A DNA stretch of 64,000 nt from Panagrolaimus kolymaensis (Eukaryota > Nematoda > Chromadorea > Rhabditida > Panagrolaimidae). Each line of letters starts with the position of its first letter. Position 1 is the stretch's first letter. Positions 40,464 through 51,848 of this stretch are shown here, one piece after another. Location of the stretch: the NCBI GenBank assembly GCA_028622995.1, contig JAJQJQ010000022.1, positions 3,658,001 through 3,722,000 on the forward strand. The letters are read 5' to 3'. Position numbers and translations under genes: made by a program. The notes under the pieces were generated by a model. The model did not search any database, was not told the origin of the DNA, and saw only the letters and a program-made list of their open reading frames with translations.

Positions 40464-41649
40464 TTTTGTTATATTCAAGTAATTTATTTACTGTAAAAAA
40501 AAGTTAAATTATTAAAAAGAACTCCAATTTTATACGGTTTAAAAAATGATTATAAATTTGGTAAAACGATAACTTGCGGTATGATAAAAAAAAAACTATG
40601 GAAAAGCCATTAAAAAAGAAAGGCAGAAATAATGAAAAAATAAAAGAAAAAAGATAAACCCGAGTGCTTCTTTTTATCATCAATAATATATAAACCTCAC
40701 AAAAGTTTGAAATATTTTCACGCTCTCTAATCTCAAAATTACTTTTTTAGTTTTAAAGAAAAACGTTTCATAAGCAGCAGACAAGCTAGCTGCCATAGGC
40801 AAACATGTATAATAAAAATATTTTTAGATGTTACAAATACATTTTATATATGTATTAGTTTTTGATTTTTTTTCTGTTTCATTTGTAGTTTTACTTTTCT
40901 GTCTGGATATTTTTTTGAGAGTCGTGAACTTCTTCAACTCCACCTATTTCTTATTTGTTTCTAAGGATGAAATCCCTTTCGTGTATTTTATGCTTTAGAA
41001 AAGTAGTTCACACATGTTTGCCCTTGTATTTCACATTCTTGTCATCGGCTTCTTCTTCCAGACACATCTTTTGCGTGTGCTAGCTGCTTACATGAAGAAA
41101 AACAATGTTTACCAAAGTTGCTTCTTTCTTCGCTCACGCTTGAAAATAGAGTTGAATTTGTAGTTTCAAACAATTCACACTTTGAATATTTTTTCTCGCT
41201 TGTTCAAATGTTCAACAATAACAAAAAAAAAAGAGTCATAATCACTTTATTAAAAATTTTATAAAATTAACAAAAAGAATAAAAGAAGAGAGGAAGGATG
41301 AGGGAAAAAAGAAAGACGTAAAAGTAAGTAGATCAAAATATATTAATTATGGTAGATTAATTGTACACGTCCAGGCATCGTCAAAAAAAAAAGAAAGAAA
41401 AGATATTGGAATTTTATAAAATTGATCGAAGAGGATTTTAAAAAATTTAGAAACTTCTTATTTTTTAGAATTTTTATTACTATTGTAAAAAAAGTTTATA
41501 GTAAAATTGATAATACTAACCGATGTTTGACGGCTAGTTATAATTGAGAAGCATGTACAAAAACATATCCACTTGCAACTCATGAAAAAAAAGAAAGAAG
41601 CTAAAACTTCCATAAATCATTTAAATTAAATTTTTTCAAACTCCAATAA
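40464..41649. other. intergenic upstream of the ABC transporter
   Basis: AT-rich sequence with no supported gene. It should hold the transporter promoter. Confidence 0.45.
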
Positions 41650-42317
41650 ATTAGTGCACAGTATTACTATGTAAAAAAACACGAGGCTGTTCAGGAAAAA
41701 AAAACTTTTAGACGGTGGAAGAGATTAATTTAATTTTAATTGATTTTGCTTTTAGACGGCTAATGAGATTAATTTTTTTATTAGTTTAAATAAATTATTT
41801 TATATGTTACACTGAAACAAACAGCCGCGCACCGTCTTCGATTTTTACTACCCAACTTCTTTTTCAAAAATTATTATTAAAAAAAATTTGTTTAATAAAA
41901 TAAAAAAGCCATTTCGTATATTCGGCAAGATTTTTAATGTAAAAATCTTCAGGTATAAAATGAAAAAAAATAATTATAAAGTAAGTAACAAAATTTTTAA
42001 TTTTTTTTATTAAATTTTTCTATTCATTTCCGAAACAAAACATGTTTAAAAACAGGTAATTTATGTTAAGCAAATAATTTAAATAAAATTAATTGTCCAA
42101 CCAAAATTTTAAAAACTGTTAAAAATCGAAGACGGTGCGCGGCTGTTTGTTTCAGTGTAACATATAAAATAATTTATTTAAACTAATAAAAAAATTAATC
42201 TCATTAGCCGTCTAAAAGCAAAATCAATTAAAATTAAATTAATCTCTTCCACCGTCTAAAAGTTTTTTTTTCCTGAACAGCCTCGTGTTTTTTTACATAG
42301 TAATACTGTGCACTAAT
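41650..42317. repeat. perfect 198-bp inverted repeat with 272-bp spacer
   Basis: The left arm 41650-41847 is the exact reverse complement of 42120-42317 over its whole length, including A7 and A9 runs. Spacer 41848-42119. No coding capacity. No target-site duplication is visible: the left flank is CTCCAATAA and the right flank CTCTTGAGC. Inside each arm a degenerate motif AGACGG...GAGATTAATT occurs twice, and a third diverged copy (complement of 42315-42331) lies partly just outside the right arm. Confidence 0.95.
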
Positions 42318-43626
42318 CTCTTGAGCCGTCTGCAACAATAATTATAATACTAGAAGCTCCGCTGGCCTCCGGTCGGCAATCTTACTTGTTTTATTGAAAA
42401 ATACAAAATTGACACTCGTATTAATGCCTATCTTTTAATAATAATTTTTCAAAAAAGTTTTTGTATTGACTTTTAAAAAATCAAAGCTTTTCCCCAACAA
42501 TTTTATCACTTGTATCTATTTTTATCACTTTATTTTCAATAATGAAATCCTAAAAATTGAAACATAAGTAAACCTTTGAAACTCTTTTTGGCAAAAATCT
42601 AAAGAAAATAAGTTTTTCGGTCTAATTTTATTGGGTTATTGAATTGGTCAGAAGCTAATTAACTTTGTCGATGATTTTGCTTATTGAAATTTGACAAAAA
42701 AAAAAAATTAAAATGGTAACTTTTTTTTTTGCCAAAATCTAAATAAACAATGAACCATTAAAAATTTATACCAGCTTGTGGGCAATTCGGAAAAAGTTAA
42801 GGTTCCAGCCATTGAACAAGCTAGTTAATTCATGTAATTTGCGCAGCAAGCAAAACCAGGTTTTTGCTGTTTTTTTTATGTATATGAAAATTACACAAAT
42901 CATTTCATAGCGTTTGGAAAAGAAAGTTTAACTTCATTCACATCTATGCAATTTTTTTTTGAAAATTTTCCATTATACTATAAAAGATTTCAAGCTAAGA
43001 TACAAAAAAAACTGATAGAAAAATAATAATATGTATGCGAAATAGCGAAGTCCAGTTGCCCAGTAATTGCGGCTAAAAGCAATCGAAAACAAACGAACAA
43101 TGAAAATTACTAGGAAGGAAATATTCAAGTTACTTTTCGATTAAAATCACCGAAATTAATAAAAAAGTTCACTTATGTTTTTATTTTTCACGAACTAAGC
43201 ATGCAGCATACTTTTAATTATATTTTGCCTTTAGAATACCTAAAAGTATTTAAGGCGAATCCAATCAATTAGTTTTAGAAAATTATTATATGAATGATTC
43301 AAGAGTTTAAGAAATTAAAAAATCATTTAAAACCGTTAGAAAAAATTTGGCTTTCATTTCATTAATATTCTCAAAAAAGTAAAATTTATGTTAATTTTTC
43401 CAAAAGATTTGAATATTTATTATGCCAAAATCATTTTTATTCTTTAAAATTAATTTTTAAAAATTACCCCAATCATTTTATAATTAAATGCCTCCTATAT
43501 TAAATTTTTTTTGTAATTTAATATTTCATTAAAAATTTGCATAATTTATATTATGAAAACATTAATAAAAATCATAAAAAATTAATTAGATATTATTGTC
43601 TGAATTTTATTAAAACAATAAATTTT
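42318..43626. other. AT-rich gene-free stretch
   Basis: About 1.3 kb with no supported gene. A short GC-rich patch (42357-42384, GCTCCGCTGGCCTCCGGTCG) borders the inverted repeat and may belong to the same repetitive DNA. Confidence 0.45.
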
Positions 43627-43700
43627 AAAAAGTTGAGGGGATTCGAACCTATTACATAAATATCATAAAATTGCGCCTCGCACGCCTAAACCACACAAAC
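43627..43700 (-). pseudogene. tRNA-like remnant or SINE head with Pol III boxes
   Basis: The minus strand carries an exact B box (GGTTCGAATCC, 43649-43639), a good A box (TGGTTTAGGCG, 43693-43683) and a T5 terminator (43631-43627) at the right distance. The D-loop region GTGGTTTAGGCG resembles Leu/Ser tRNAs. The acceptor arms do not pair, the T-stem has two mismatches and no proper anticodon loop forms. It is therefore not an intact tRNA. Confidence 0.5.
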
Positions 43701-44125
43701 AACAAGTAATAAGAAATTTTAGCTAATGATATTTTTGCTCTAAATCGACAAATTTAAATTTCCATAGCGGCATACATCTATTATTATGTGGCTTTTTTTA
43801 AAGTTAGCTTACTCATATAGGTAATTTAGGGTGGAGAAAACGATTTTTATAGCCAAAATATGGGGTAACTTTGCTGCAACGCTCAGCGGGACATTGTTAC
43901 CAGTGCCGATTTTTCGGTTTGATGGAATTATGATATCGAACACTCTATTTTTTTTAGAAATTCGTAAATGCGACGAAAAATTGACCCTAGAGAGCCCTCT
44001 AATATCAACATAATTACGCGAAATAAAAAAAATCATAAATTTCGGTTAGCAGATCGGGCGAACTGAAAGCTAAAACAGCCGCACCCCTCGCTTCGCTCGG
44101 GGTGCGGCGGGATTAAAAAAATATG
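43701..44125. other. short non-coding stretch, possibly repetitive
   Basis: Includes the 3' flank of the pepsin-inhibitor gene. Sequence 43830-43990 is less AT-rich than its surroundings and carries short frames on both strands, without recognisable product. It could be a fragment of a dispersed repeat. Confidence 0.35.
44078..44108. repeat. GC-rich hairpin downstream of the pepsin-inhibitor gene
   Basis: A perfect 10-bp stem (GCCGCACCCC / GGGGTGCGGC) closes an 11-base loop, in otherwise AT-rich DNA. It lies about 18 bp past the stop codon at 44126, so it is probably inside the 3' UTR. Confidence 0.8.
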
Positions 44126-46545
44126 TTATTTTTCAAGAAACCAAAATGGGTTGACGATATGGGCTGTACAAATTTGATGTGGCATTTGATTGATAACATT
44201 CATGCCAGCATTTAAATCAGCTTGTGTTAAAGCTGGCGATGCATCAATTCCACCTTTACCTGGATGATATCTTATTTTGGGTTGAGATGCAAAGGTTTGA
44301 GTTTGTTGTTTTTGTCCAAAAGATGTTGGAATTATGGATTGTGAAGTTTGGAAAGGATTAAAATTATTTGGTTGCCAAAATGTCGTTGTTTGTGGCATAT
44401 TTTGTGATGTTCCTTGATTTCCTCCAACAAAGCTACCTAAAAATTGAACACAATGTTTTACTCGTACAATCTTTTGTAAGTAAATATAAGCAAGCAAGCT
44501 CTAGCTGCAGAAAAAAAGCACATATCTTTGTTCGCAATATTTTTGAATATATGTTTGTAACTTTGAGCACAAAAGAAACACACAAAACTAAAATATTTTT
44601 TTTGAGAGTTTGTGTTCACAGATGATTTTAAAGATCAAAAGTTTACAGAGATCAGTCAAAGTTTTAGAAATAACAAATTGTTAACTAAGAAGCATTTTTA
44701 ATATGGTTTTGTTTGTTTCAGACATATTTGACAAAACCCAAAGTGATTTTAAAAATCTCGCGTAGTTATTCGGAGCTAAATGCAGTTGGCGCGTTTGTTT
44801 ATTTCGGCATAAAAAAATAGTAACATGTTATTAGTAGTAATGCGAAAATAATCAATTTTGTATGTCAAAGTTAAACTTATCAATAAAGCATGCTTTTTAT
44901 TTTTTGAAATTCTTACCGTAGTTGGTATTAATGGGTTGTTGCACTTGTGGTTGAACATTACCAAAAATATTTCCCATTTGGTTAAGTTGAGATGGATTTA
45001 ATTGATTCATGGTTACAGCAATATAACTTTGGCCATTCATCATAATTCTATCACCAGGTCGAATATTCCCACGGATTTCGATTGGCTGAAATTTGTGGAT
45101 ATAAATTTTTAATTTCCTCAATAAGAACAAACTTGTCCATTTCCATTATACAAAAATGCTGATGTCATAGGTTCATTATTGATCATGGCAGGAGCATTTT
45201 CGAAGATATTATGTTGAGATTGTGAAGGGTATGAATGGAATGAAGGTCCTGGGAGTTCTTGGATGAATTGTTCATTTTCGGGCAAAAATGCATTATTATT
45301 ATGATTTTCAAATGATGGAAGTGGAGTCAATTGAGGAAGTTGATGTTGAAAAGGTTGTTCAGGGATTTGTCCTGCAAATGCAAAGGCTGGAGCTTGAAAA
45401 GCTTGTTGTTGTTGGCCGCCAAAATAATTGTTATTATTATTATTATCAAAATTAAAAGGTCCTGGGATTACGCTATCAGCAGCTGTACGAATTTCACGTA
45501 ATTGGGCTAAAGCGTTTGGTTAATACTTTCATTAGTCAAAAAATCCAGCATAAAATTGCTTACGTTCGTTATTTTCTTTTGAATTTGCAGTTTCGGCGAC
45601 TTTAACGGCGCTATCGCTTAATTCATTCAAAAGTGGTGACATTTTTGCAACAGGTAAAAATCGTTTTGCAACGGTTGAATTAACTTTTAAAAAGTTTTCA
45701 AGGAAATTTGCCACGTCATTATGAACATCTTTAATCGCTTCTGCATTCTTTTTCTTATTACCATCATCATCAGCTTTTTTAGGAGCTTCAGTAGTTTCGT
45801 TTTTGGCTTCACGCTTTTTTCGTTCAAAAAGTAATGTGTGTGGAGTGTAAGCGGGTGAACGAGCAACCAAAAGTTTGTTAATGGTTTCACGTTCTAAACT
45901 ATTTAATGGTCGAACGAGTTTTCCTTTAATGAAAACTCTATTATCTCGAACGATGCAACCTTTGAGAATGACTTCGGTGCTATCACTCATATCATTACAA
46001 AATGATGGAATCACTGGATGTGACGATGGCTCACTAAAAATTAATTATAATTTAATGAAAGTTGTCAATCAACGAATTTTTTTTTACCTTGATTGGGATT
46101 TTTTAAGTTTTTCAAGTTCATTTTGATATGTTTCAAATTGAGTTATTTCTGATGAATTTAAAGGACGAATTAAAAGACCATGAACGTAAAGATTGCCCTC
46201 CTAAAATGAAAGTTAGTTTCATTTTGATTTAAAAATAAATGGTTGTAGCAGTAGAAAAAGTTTTCAATTGACAGGTAGTTGAATCCTGTTTCGAAGTGAA
46301 TTATAAAAACTTTTACTTCGAGGTAAAGCTTATTAACTCCATTGATTTTTTTTCAACTTTATTAACCTATTGCGAATATTTTATTAAAAAGCAAGCTAAA
46401 ATTTTACAAAAAAAAGAGCTGAACTAACCACGACAGCACATGCTGGTCCAATGTATCCAATCCCTTCTTTAAATTGTGCCAAAGAAAATAAAAAAAAACT
46501 TGATAAAATACAAGAAAGAAGATAAAATCTGGAGTTGCTCGGCAT
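44126..46545 (-). CDS. secreted pepsin-inhibitor-3-like protein with long Gln/Asn/Pro-rich tail
   Basis: Exons 46545-46429, 46200-46088, 46033-45564, 45506-45133, 45085-44917 and 44436-44126 sum to 1554 bases, 517 residues. Signal peptide (FYLLSCILSSFFLFSLAQ), then two pepsin-inhibitor-3 repeats: one from ACAVVEGNLYVHGLLIRPLNS and one from GCIVRDNRVFIKGKLVRPLNS. Each is a Cys, a beta hairpin, then a helix. The fold is that of Ascaris PI-3, an aspartic protease inhibitor, and filarial aspins (family knowledge). An acidic/basic helical region and about 300 residues rich in Gln, Asn, Pro and Phe follow, far longer than PI-3 itself (~150). Inhibitory activity is not implied, since many family members are only structural relatives. 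The 480-bp intron 44437-44916 is the longest. Confidence 0.87.
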
Positions 46546-47454
46546 AATGATACAAAAACTAAAATATTGTATTATAACAAAATAAAATAATAATTTCATA
46601 AAAAAATCGTTTAGTTTCAACTTTAAAAAATTGAAGTATGTCAAAAAAGGTTTTTGACACCTCCGTTTTTTGACGTATGTAGCAGAAGAGAAATCTTCTG
46701 AAAGGTGGATTTCAGAAAAAGAAGAAACAAACACCTTCACGAAAAATGATGAAAAGCGATACGTTTAAGTCAGTCATAAAATGCTTCTTTAATAAAATCC
46801 TTGGTTGTTGAAAATATGTGAACACGAGATTTTTTAGGTACGAGTAAAAAAAGAATAAAAAAGGACAAAAGTTTTCAATGTTTTTCTAGTTAAAAAAATA
46901 ATGAGGAGCCAACTCAGGTGTCACGAAAGAAGCAAGTGGCGGCGGTGGCCATTATGTAGAGGAGTTAGTTCATTTAGGTTAACTAAGCATTTTTATGGGG
47001 TAACGAGACCATATTTAACGTTTGAAAAATAGCCCTTGCATTTTTTTTATTCTGTAAACATACTTCTTCTCTTTTTTTGCGCTCGCACAACAAAATTCTT
47101 TTTTCTTTCCGATTTTGACCTAAAGCATTTCGAGTGCTTTTCACTTTAGTGATGCTGCTTCCTTCTCAACTTCGTTCGATTCACCCGTCACTTACTCGTA
47201 CGTTTAGTTAAAATGCTTCATTAAATTTTCCACGGTCAACGATGACTTTTTTCTCTCGTACTTTAACTTGTGAACGGAAGAAGATTTTTTGATCGCCTTT
47301 CCTTTCTCAGCCTCTAGTTTTTCTCATCTCTCATAATCTAAGATGATGAGAAATAATGTACACCAACGTCAAAAAAAAACACACAAAAAAAACAAAGATT
47401 TATTTATTATTCAAAAACACTTAATTCATACAATTTAAAAAACATTATTAATTT
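46546..47454. other. 909-bp intergenic region
   Basis: Upstream region of the pepsin-inhibitor gene, overlapping the 3' side of the four-TM gene. No gene supported. Confidence 0.45.
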
Positions 47455-48274
47455 TTAACCAAGACGAACTTTTTGAAGGATGTAACTTTCTAAAAAAACA
47501 CGGGTTAGTTATATTTTATTTCGAAAGAATACAAAATCGGACATTTTAAAAGGTGTCGTAAGCTGTCACCGCATACAAACTGCGTTTTAACAAATTTTCA
47601 ACAATGTCAAAATTAAAAAAAAATTCTTTACCTAAAGCTTTCATAGAAAAGAGGAAGCGACGTCGTTGATTACTGTAATTTCTTCCACGTTCAGCATGAT
47701 TCCATGAAGCAGCACCAAAGATGACAAAAAGTGGCAAAGAAACACAAGCTTCAATAATCCCAACTTGAACCTGATGTCGAATTTGTGGGAAATGCATGAT
47801 TGCGCCATTAAAAAGATCAGAAAAAAGAACAATGAAGATGGCACATAGAGTAGTCAACGAGATAAGAGCTGCAGCAACACTATGGCAAATTAAAAGTCGA
47901 GGTGAATTATATTTCCATCCAAAGAAATGAACAATCCATAGAAGAGCAAAGGATATTGAATATTGGAAACATATTAATCCTACAAAAATGCGAAATATTA
48001 ATAATTATGTTATTGATAAAAAAAAACAAACCACTCAAAATTCTTTCACCATAAAACGCTTCAATTATACCAATAAATGCAATAAATATTGAAAGGCATA
48101 TTTGAGCCAAACATACACCACCAGTTTTATAGCCTAAAAAAGTGAGTGATAACTGCAAAGTTATTTCTTTCAACCATAACATAACAAAATCTTACCTTTT
48201 TGAAGAGTTGGTCGAATTGCAATTAAAAGATTATCAGCTCGAAATTCAGTTTGAAGCTTAAAATTTTGATTCAT
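47455..48274 (-). CDS. four-transmembrane protein, MARVEL/tetraspan-like, unknown
   Basis: Exons 48274-48196, 48133-48032, 47979-47632 and 47489-47455 give 187 residues. Four hydrophobic segments are visible: AQICLSIFIAFIGIIEAF, LICFQYSISFALLWIVHFF, AAALISLTTLCAIFIVLFS and IIEACVSLPLFVIFGAASW. N- and C-termini are short, the latter basic (YSNQRRRFLF...ILQKVRLG). There are no CCG or other tetraspanin signatures. The layout is that of small MARVEL-type membrane proteins. No specific family recognised. Confidence 0.75.
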
Positions 48275-49078
48275 TTTGAGAAGTAGGAAGAGGATTAACA
48301 GAATAACTGAATTTATTAACAAACGCAAGAAAGCTTATATACAAAATGGAGGTTGATTACAAATGAGATAATTTGCATAATTTCATGTGACTACAGTTTT
48401 ACTTTTTTTTCTTCAATGACTGAATAAAAACTTGCATATTTTTTAGAGTCTTGTTTTACTCATTCTTTTTTTATTTTTATGTGTTTGAGAAACTTTTTTA
48501 GAAAACTTTTGAAAAAATAAAACCTTTGTGTTTTTTTCTAAAGTTTCGTTTTCTTACTTTTTTATCGATGAAAACAAAACTTGAGATTATTTCAGTTTGA
48601 AATTTTTTTACACGCAGCTTTTCATTACTTTTTGAGTGTTTTGAATATTTATATTTTTGAGTGGAGACCTCCACCTTTACAAAGATGAGATAGGTCAAAT
48701 GAAGCTTCTTTTTTTCATCATTGCGCAACAAAGTCAAAAAAAAATAGCGAACGCGTTTAGACAGGTCAAATTTCCATCTTCATCATCCAATATCTTTTGA
48801 ATTTTTTGATGATGTTGAGAAAAAAAGACTGTAATTGAGTCTTTCCAACCAACACAGTTACAATTTTTTAAGTAGTAGCCATCAGCAATAGCCTTATAAA
48901 ATGAAAGACCACGACACCGACGATATGGCAAACAAAAGGAGGTTCTCTCATTCTATTGTTTTCTAAAGTATTTTTTTCTATTATTTTCGTGAATTTGACA
49001 GTTGGAAATTTTTGGGATATAAGGAATTCATCGCTTCATCATCGGTGGTTGATTTAGCCCTTTTTGGAAAAAATAATA
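48275..49078. other. divergent intergenic region, about 800 bp
   Basis: Between the four-TM gene (minus) and the second pepsin-inhibitor gene (plus). A 65-codon minus-strand frame at 48734-48931 contains a few Cys but has no signal peptide or splice support. Confidence 0.4.
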
Positions 49079-49961
49079 ATGCGTATTGCAGCATTCATTT
49101 TAAGCTTTTTGATTAGTGTTGATGCAGCTCGATATCATGTTTTTAATAATAAACCTCGAGTTGGAACCGAATCTGCTTGTTTAGTTACTGTAAGCTTATT
49201 TCTTTCTTTATCTTACGGTTGCTTATTTTTTATTATCATTTCAAGCCATTTTTTAGGCAAATTTGCTTTATGCTCATGGCAACTTTATTCGCGAAGTAAC
49301 ACCTTCAGAGCAAGCAGAGCTTGTAAAATATGAACAAGAACTTGATGCTTATAATAAACAACTTGCTGATTTCCTCCACACTGCTTATATTAGCCATCCA
49401 CCTGCAATAAATTGGATTTATGGAAGTCGCGTTGTACTACCACGCCTTCAACAAGCAATGCCTCGTCGCCCAACTTCTCCTTCATTTTGTTCTGGCCGAG
49501 ATACCGTTGTTTATAAACTTAATGGATGTATGGTTCAGGTATTTTATTGATACATATGACATTTTAAGAAAATGATTTATCGGTTTTAGAATTATCGTAT
49601 TTTCATTGGACAACTTTATGTTCGTTCATTGACGGATGAAGAAAAGCGAGAAATGGATGAATATGAGTATCATCTTAAAGAATATCAAACTGAGGTCGTT
49701 GAATCTCTTAGAAAAACACCATCCCATATTCCTGAATGGGATTCATTCCCTGAAAATTTAAGACATTGGGATGAAACGGAAGAAATTCTGGAAGAAGAAA
49801 CTCCCATTGTTGAACCATTACCATTACCACCGACACCTCCATCAACAACAACAACTAAAAAACCAGCGACATCCCCAACCAAACCATCCATCGCCATTGA
49901 ACGTCCAAAAACAAATATTTTGCCACCAGCTGCCCCTAAATTTTGTTCACAACTTTTTTAA
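49079..49961 (+). CDS. secreted pepsin-inhibitor-3-like protein, second copy
   Basis: Exons 49079-49189, 49257-49538 and 49590-49961 sum to 765 bases, 254 residues. Signal peptide MRIAAFILSFLISVDA. Two PI-3-type repeats follow: ACLVTANLLYAHGNFIREVT with helix EQAELVKYEQELDAYNKQL, and GCMVQNYRIFIGQLYVRSLT with helix EEKREMDEYEYHLKEYQ. A Pro/Thr/Lys tail ends in PKFCSQLF, and SFCSGRD marks the repeat boundary, paralleling PSFCNDM of the other copy. The spacing Cys...FC...Cys resembles Ascaris PI-3. An earlier in-frame non-ATG codon is ignored; the ATG at 49079 directly precedes the signal peptide. Confidence 0.87.
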
Positions 49962-50700
49962 TTTTGTTTTGAATCCGTACAAAAAGAAAGTATATGCAAA
50001 GCATAAAATAAAGTATTAAGCTTTTACTTTTATTAATATTCTACAAGGAATTACAATATCATCCTCGTTTCGAAAGTCAAAGAACATGAGGCTTTAAGCT
50101 TTTGAAAAAAAGTTGCTGACGTCCATAAAGTCTCATACGAAATTTGTTCATTTGGGATTCACAAAAAGCTTATCGACTCATTAAAAGTGCAAAAAGTCAT
50201 CATTTTTTTATATCTCAAATAATTCCCAAAGGTAAATAATAATTTTCAACAAAAACATTAAAGATTGAAAACGTAATTTTATTTTACTTTTGTTAAACAA
50301 AGCAAAGTTTTTTAAAATTTTTAAACGCATTTTCGAATACATTTTTTAGTAGATTCGTCGTTGCCCATACTTTTGATTTCTAAATAATTTTATTTTTTGT
50401 AGCCATATTTAGTTTATTCGATAAACATGACTTCCTAAATAAGGCCACATTCTTTAATGTTGGATTGTCGTGCTTAAAATTTTTCACTTAAGTTACAAAA
50501 TTACGTATAAACCTTCACGAGTCCTTTATTAACATTGTTTAACTCATTGAATTATTATTATATCTTTAATAAATTGAAAGCAATATTTTAGAACGTCAAA
50601 CGTCAGTTTTTATTTCTAATATTTTTTGAAAATTTAACCGACAACTTCTGATCCAGAATTTATAGGAAGTTTTACTATAATTTATTCACGGAATTCAATC
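49962..50700. other. 739-bp intergenic region
   Basis: Between two plus-strand genes. AT-rich; no supported gene. Confidence 0.45.
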
Positions 50701-51747
50701 ATGAACAATATTACTTTACGACAATATTCTTCCTCTGAACTTTTGAACCCCAAATTGCTACTTTATTTTAATTGTTTTGGTTATTTTATGTTTATTCTGG
50801 ATATTGCTTGCGCATTTTGTTATTGCAAATTAGTGCTTTGTTGCACTTCGAAAGAAATGAAAACCTTTAGAATTTTAACAATGTTTTATCTTTTTGCAAC
50901 AATGGCTATTGAAATTTTATTATTTTTATGGAAACCTATAGCTCTTTTACCTTTTAAAGTAATTTATCCCATTGGTCCTTTAAGTCCTATGACAGCTAAA
51001 ACTTCCCTGTGGTTTCTTTTGTTGACAGCATTTTTTATGTCTCTCATGTTAGAAACATTGCTGTTAATTTTATTTGAAAAATATTTTGTGATTCTAACAA
51101 TTTTTCAACCAAAGTTCCATTATTACCGCATCCCAATTTATATTTTTATTTATACAATTTATATTATTTTTCTAGTGGTTATTGTTTACATCGCATTTCA
51201 AATTATTCCAACAGATAACGAAGCTCAAATATTCTTAAAAGCAAATATCATTGATGCTGAAGAATTACTCAAAAAACAACCTTCACTTTTGATAACACCA
51301 AAATGGAGCATGCCCTTTATCATTGCATTAATAATATTTATGGGTTATGCTGGATCAAGAATATTAGCTGGAATATGGCTTATTTATGCAAACTATAAAT
51401 ACATTAAATTATCAGCTCCTACATGGTCCAAAAGAACTCATAAACAAATGAGTTTAATATTTCGATCCACTGTAGCTCAATTATTTGTTAATTTTACTCT
51501 CGCTTTTATTCCATGCATTTTTTGGTTTATTACCACACTTTTTTCATTTGGTAATGAAAATGGTATTTTACTTTTTCTTATTTGTTTTGCCTTTACTTTG
51601 TCTTATCCAGTTGTTGATTTCATTGTAATTGTCATTATTATTGAACCATATAAGAAAATGGTTGTCAAAGTTTTTAAAGATATTATTAATCTTCATCACA
51701 TTCAAATATTTCCTGATAATACTATTTTTGTTACTTATCGTTCATAA
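50701..51747 (+). CDS. seven-transmembrane serpentine chemoreceptor, Str-superfamily-like
   Basis: One uninterrupted 348-codon exon with about seven hydrophobic segments. The order and the cytosolic loop before TM6 (SKRTHKQMSLIFRSTVAQLFV, then a Pro in TM6: FIPCIFWF) resemble the nematode srh/sri/str receptor families. The C-terminus EPYKKMVVKVFK fits the usual Pro-Tyr ending of TM7. These receptors are mostly expressed in sensory neurons. It is intronless, while nearly every neighbour is intron-rich, so retroposition is possible. Confidence 0.65.
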   Translation: MNNITLRQYSSSELLNPKLLLYFNCFGYFMFILDIACAFCYCKLVLCCTSKEMKTFRILTMFYLFATMAIEILLFLWKPIALLPFKVIYPIGPLSPMTAKTSLWFLLLTAFFMSLMLETLLLILFEKYFVILTIFQPKFHYYRIPIYIFIYTIYIIFLVVIVYIAFQIIPTDNEAQIFLKANIIDAEELLKKQPSLLITPKWSMPFIIALIIFMGYAGSRILAGIWLIYANYKYIKLSAPTWSKRTHKQMSLIFRSTVAQLFVNFTLAFIPCIFWFITTLFSFGNENGILLFLICFAFTLSYPVVDFIVIVIIIEPYKKMVVKVFKDIINLHHIQIFPDNTIFVTYRS

Positions 51748-51848
51748 AAAAATAAAATGTTTTCGTTTTCATAATACAAAATTTTAAAGAGATTTTTGTG
51801 CATAAAGATCATAAGTTAATTTTCCCTGCATTTCTGCCACATTAAATA
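51748..51848 (-). pseudogene. 3' piece of the small gene split by the MITE
   Basis: Reading on the minus strand from the left flank of the MITE, an open frame gives NVAEMQGKLTYDLYAQKSL and a TAA stop near 51789. If the element and one copy of the target duplication are removed, this frame is continuous with the 5' piece at 52051-52249. Confidence 0.5.

Noticed and set aside
43627..43700. Functional tRNA gene
   Set aside because: Promoter boxes fit, but the acceptor and T-stems do not pair and no anticodon loop with the invariant U33 forms.
48734..48931. 65-codon frame with a few Cys as a small secreted protein
   Set aside because: No signal peptide, no splice support, and position in a divergent promoter region.
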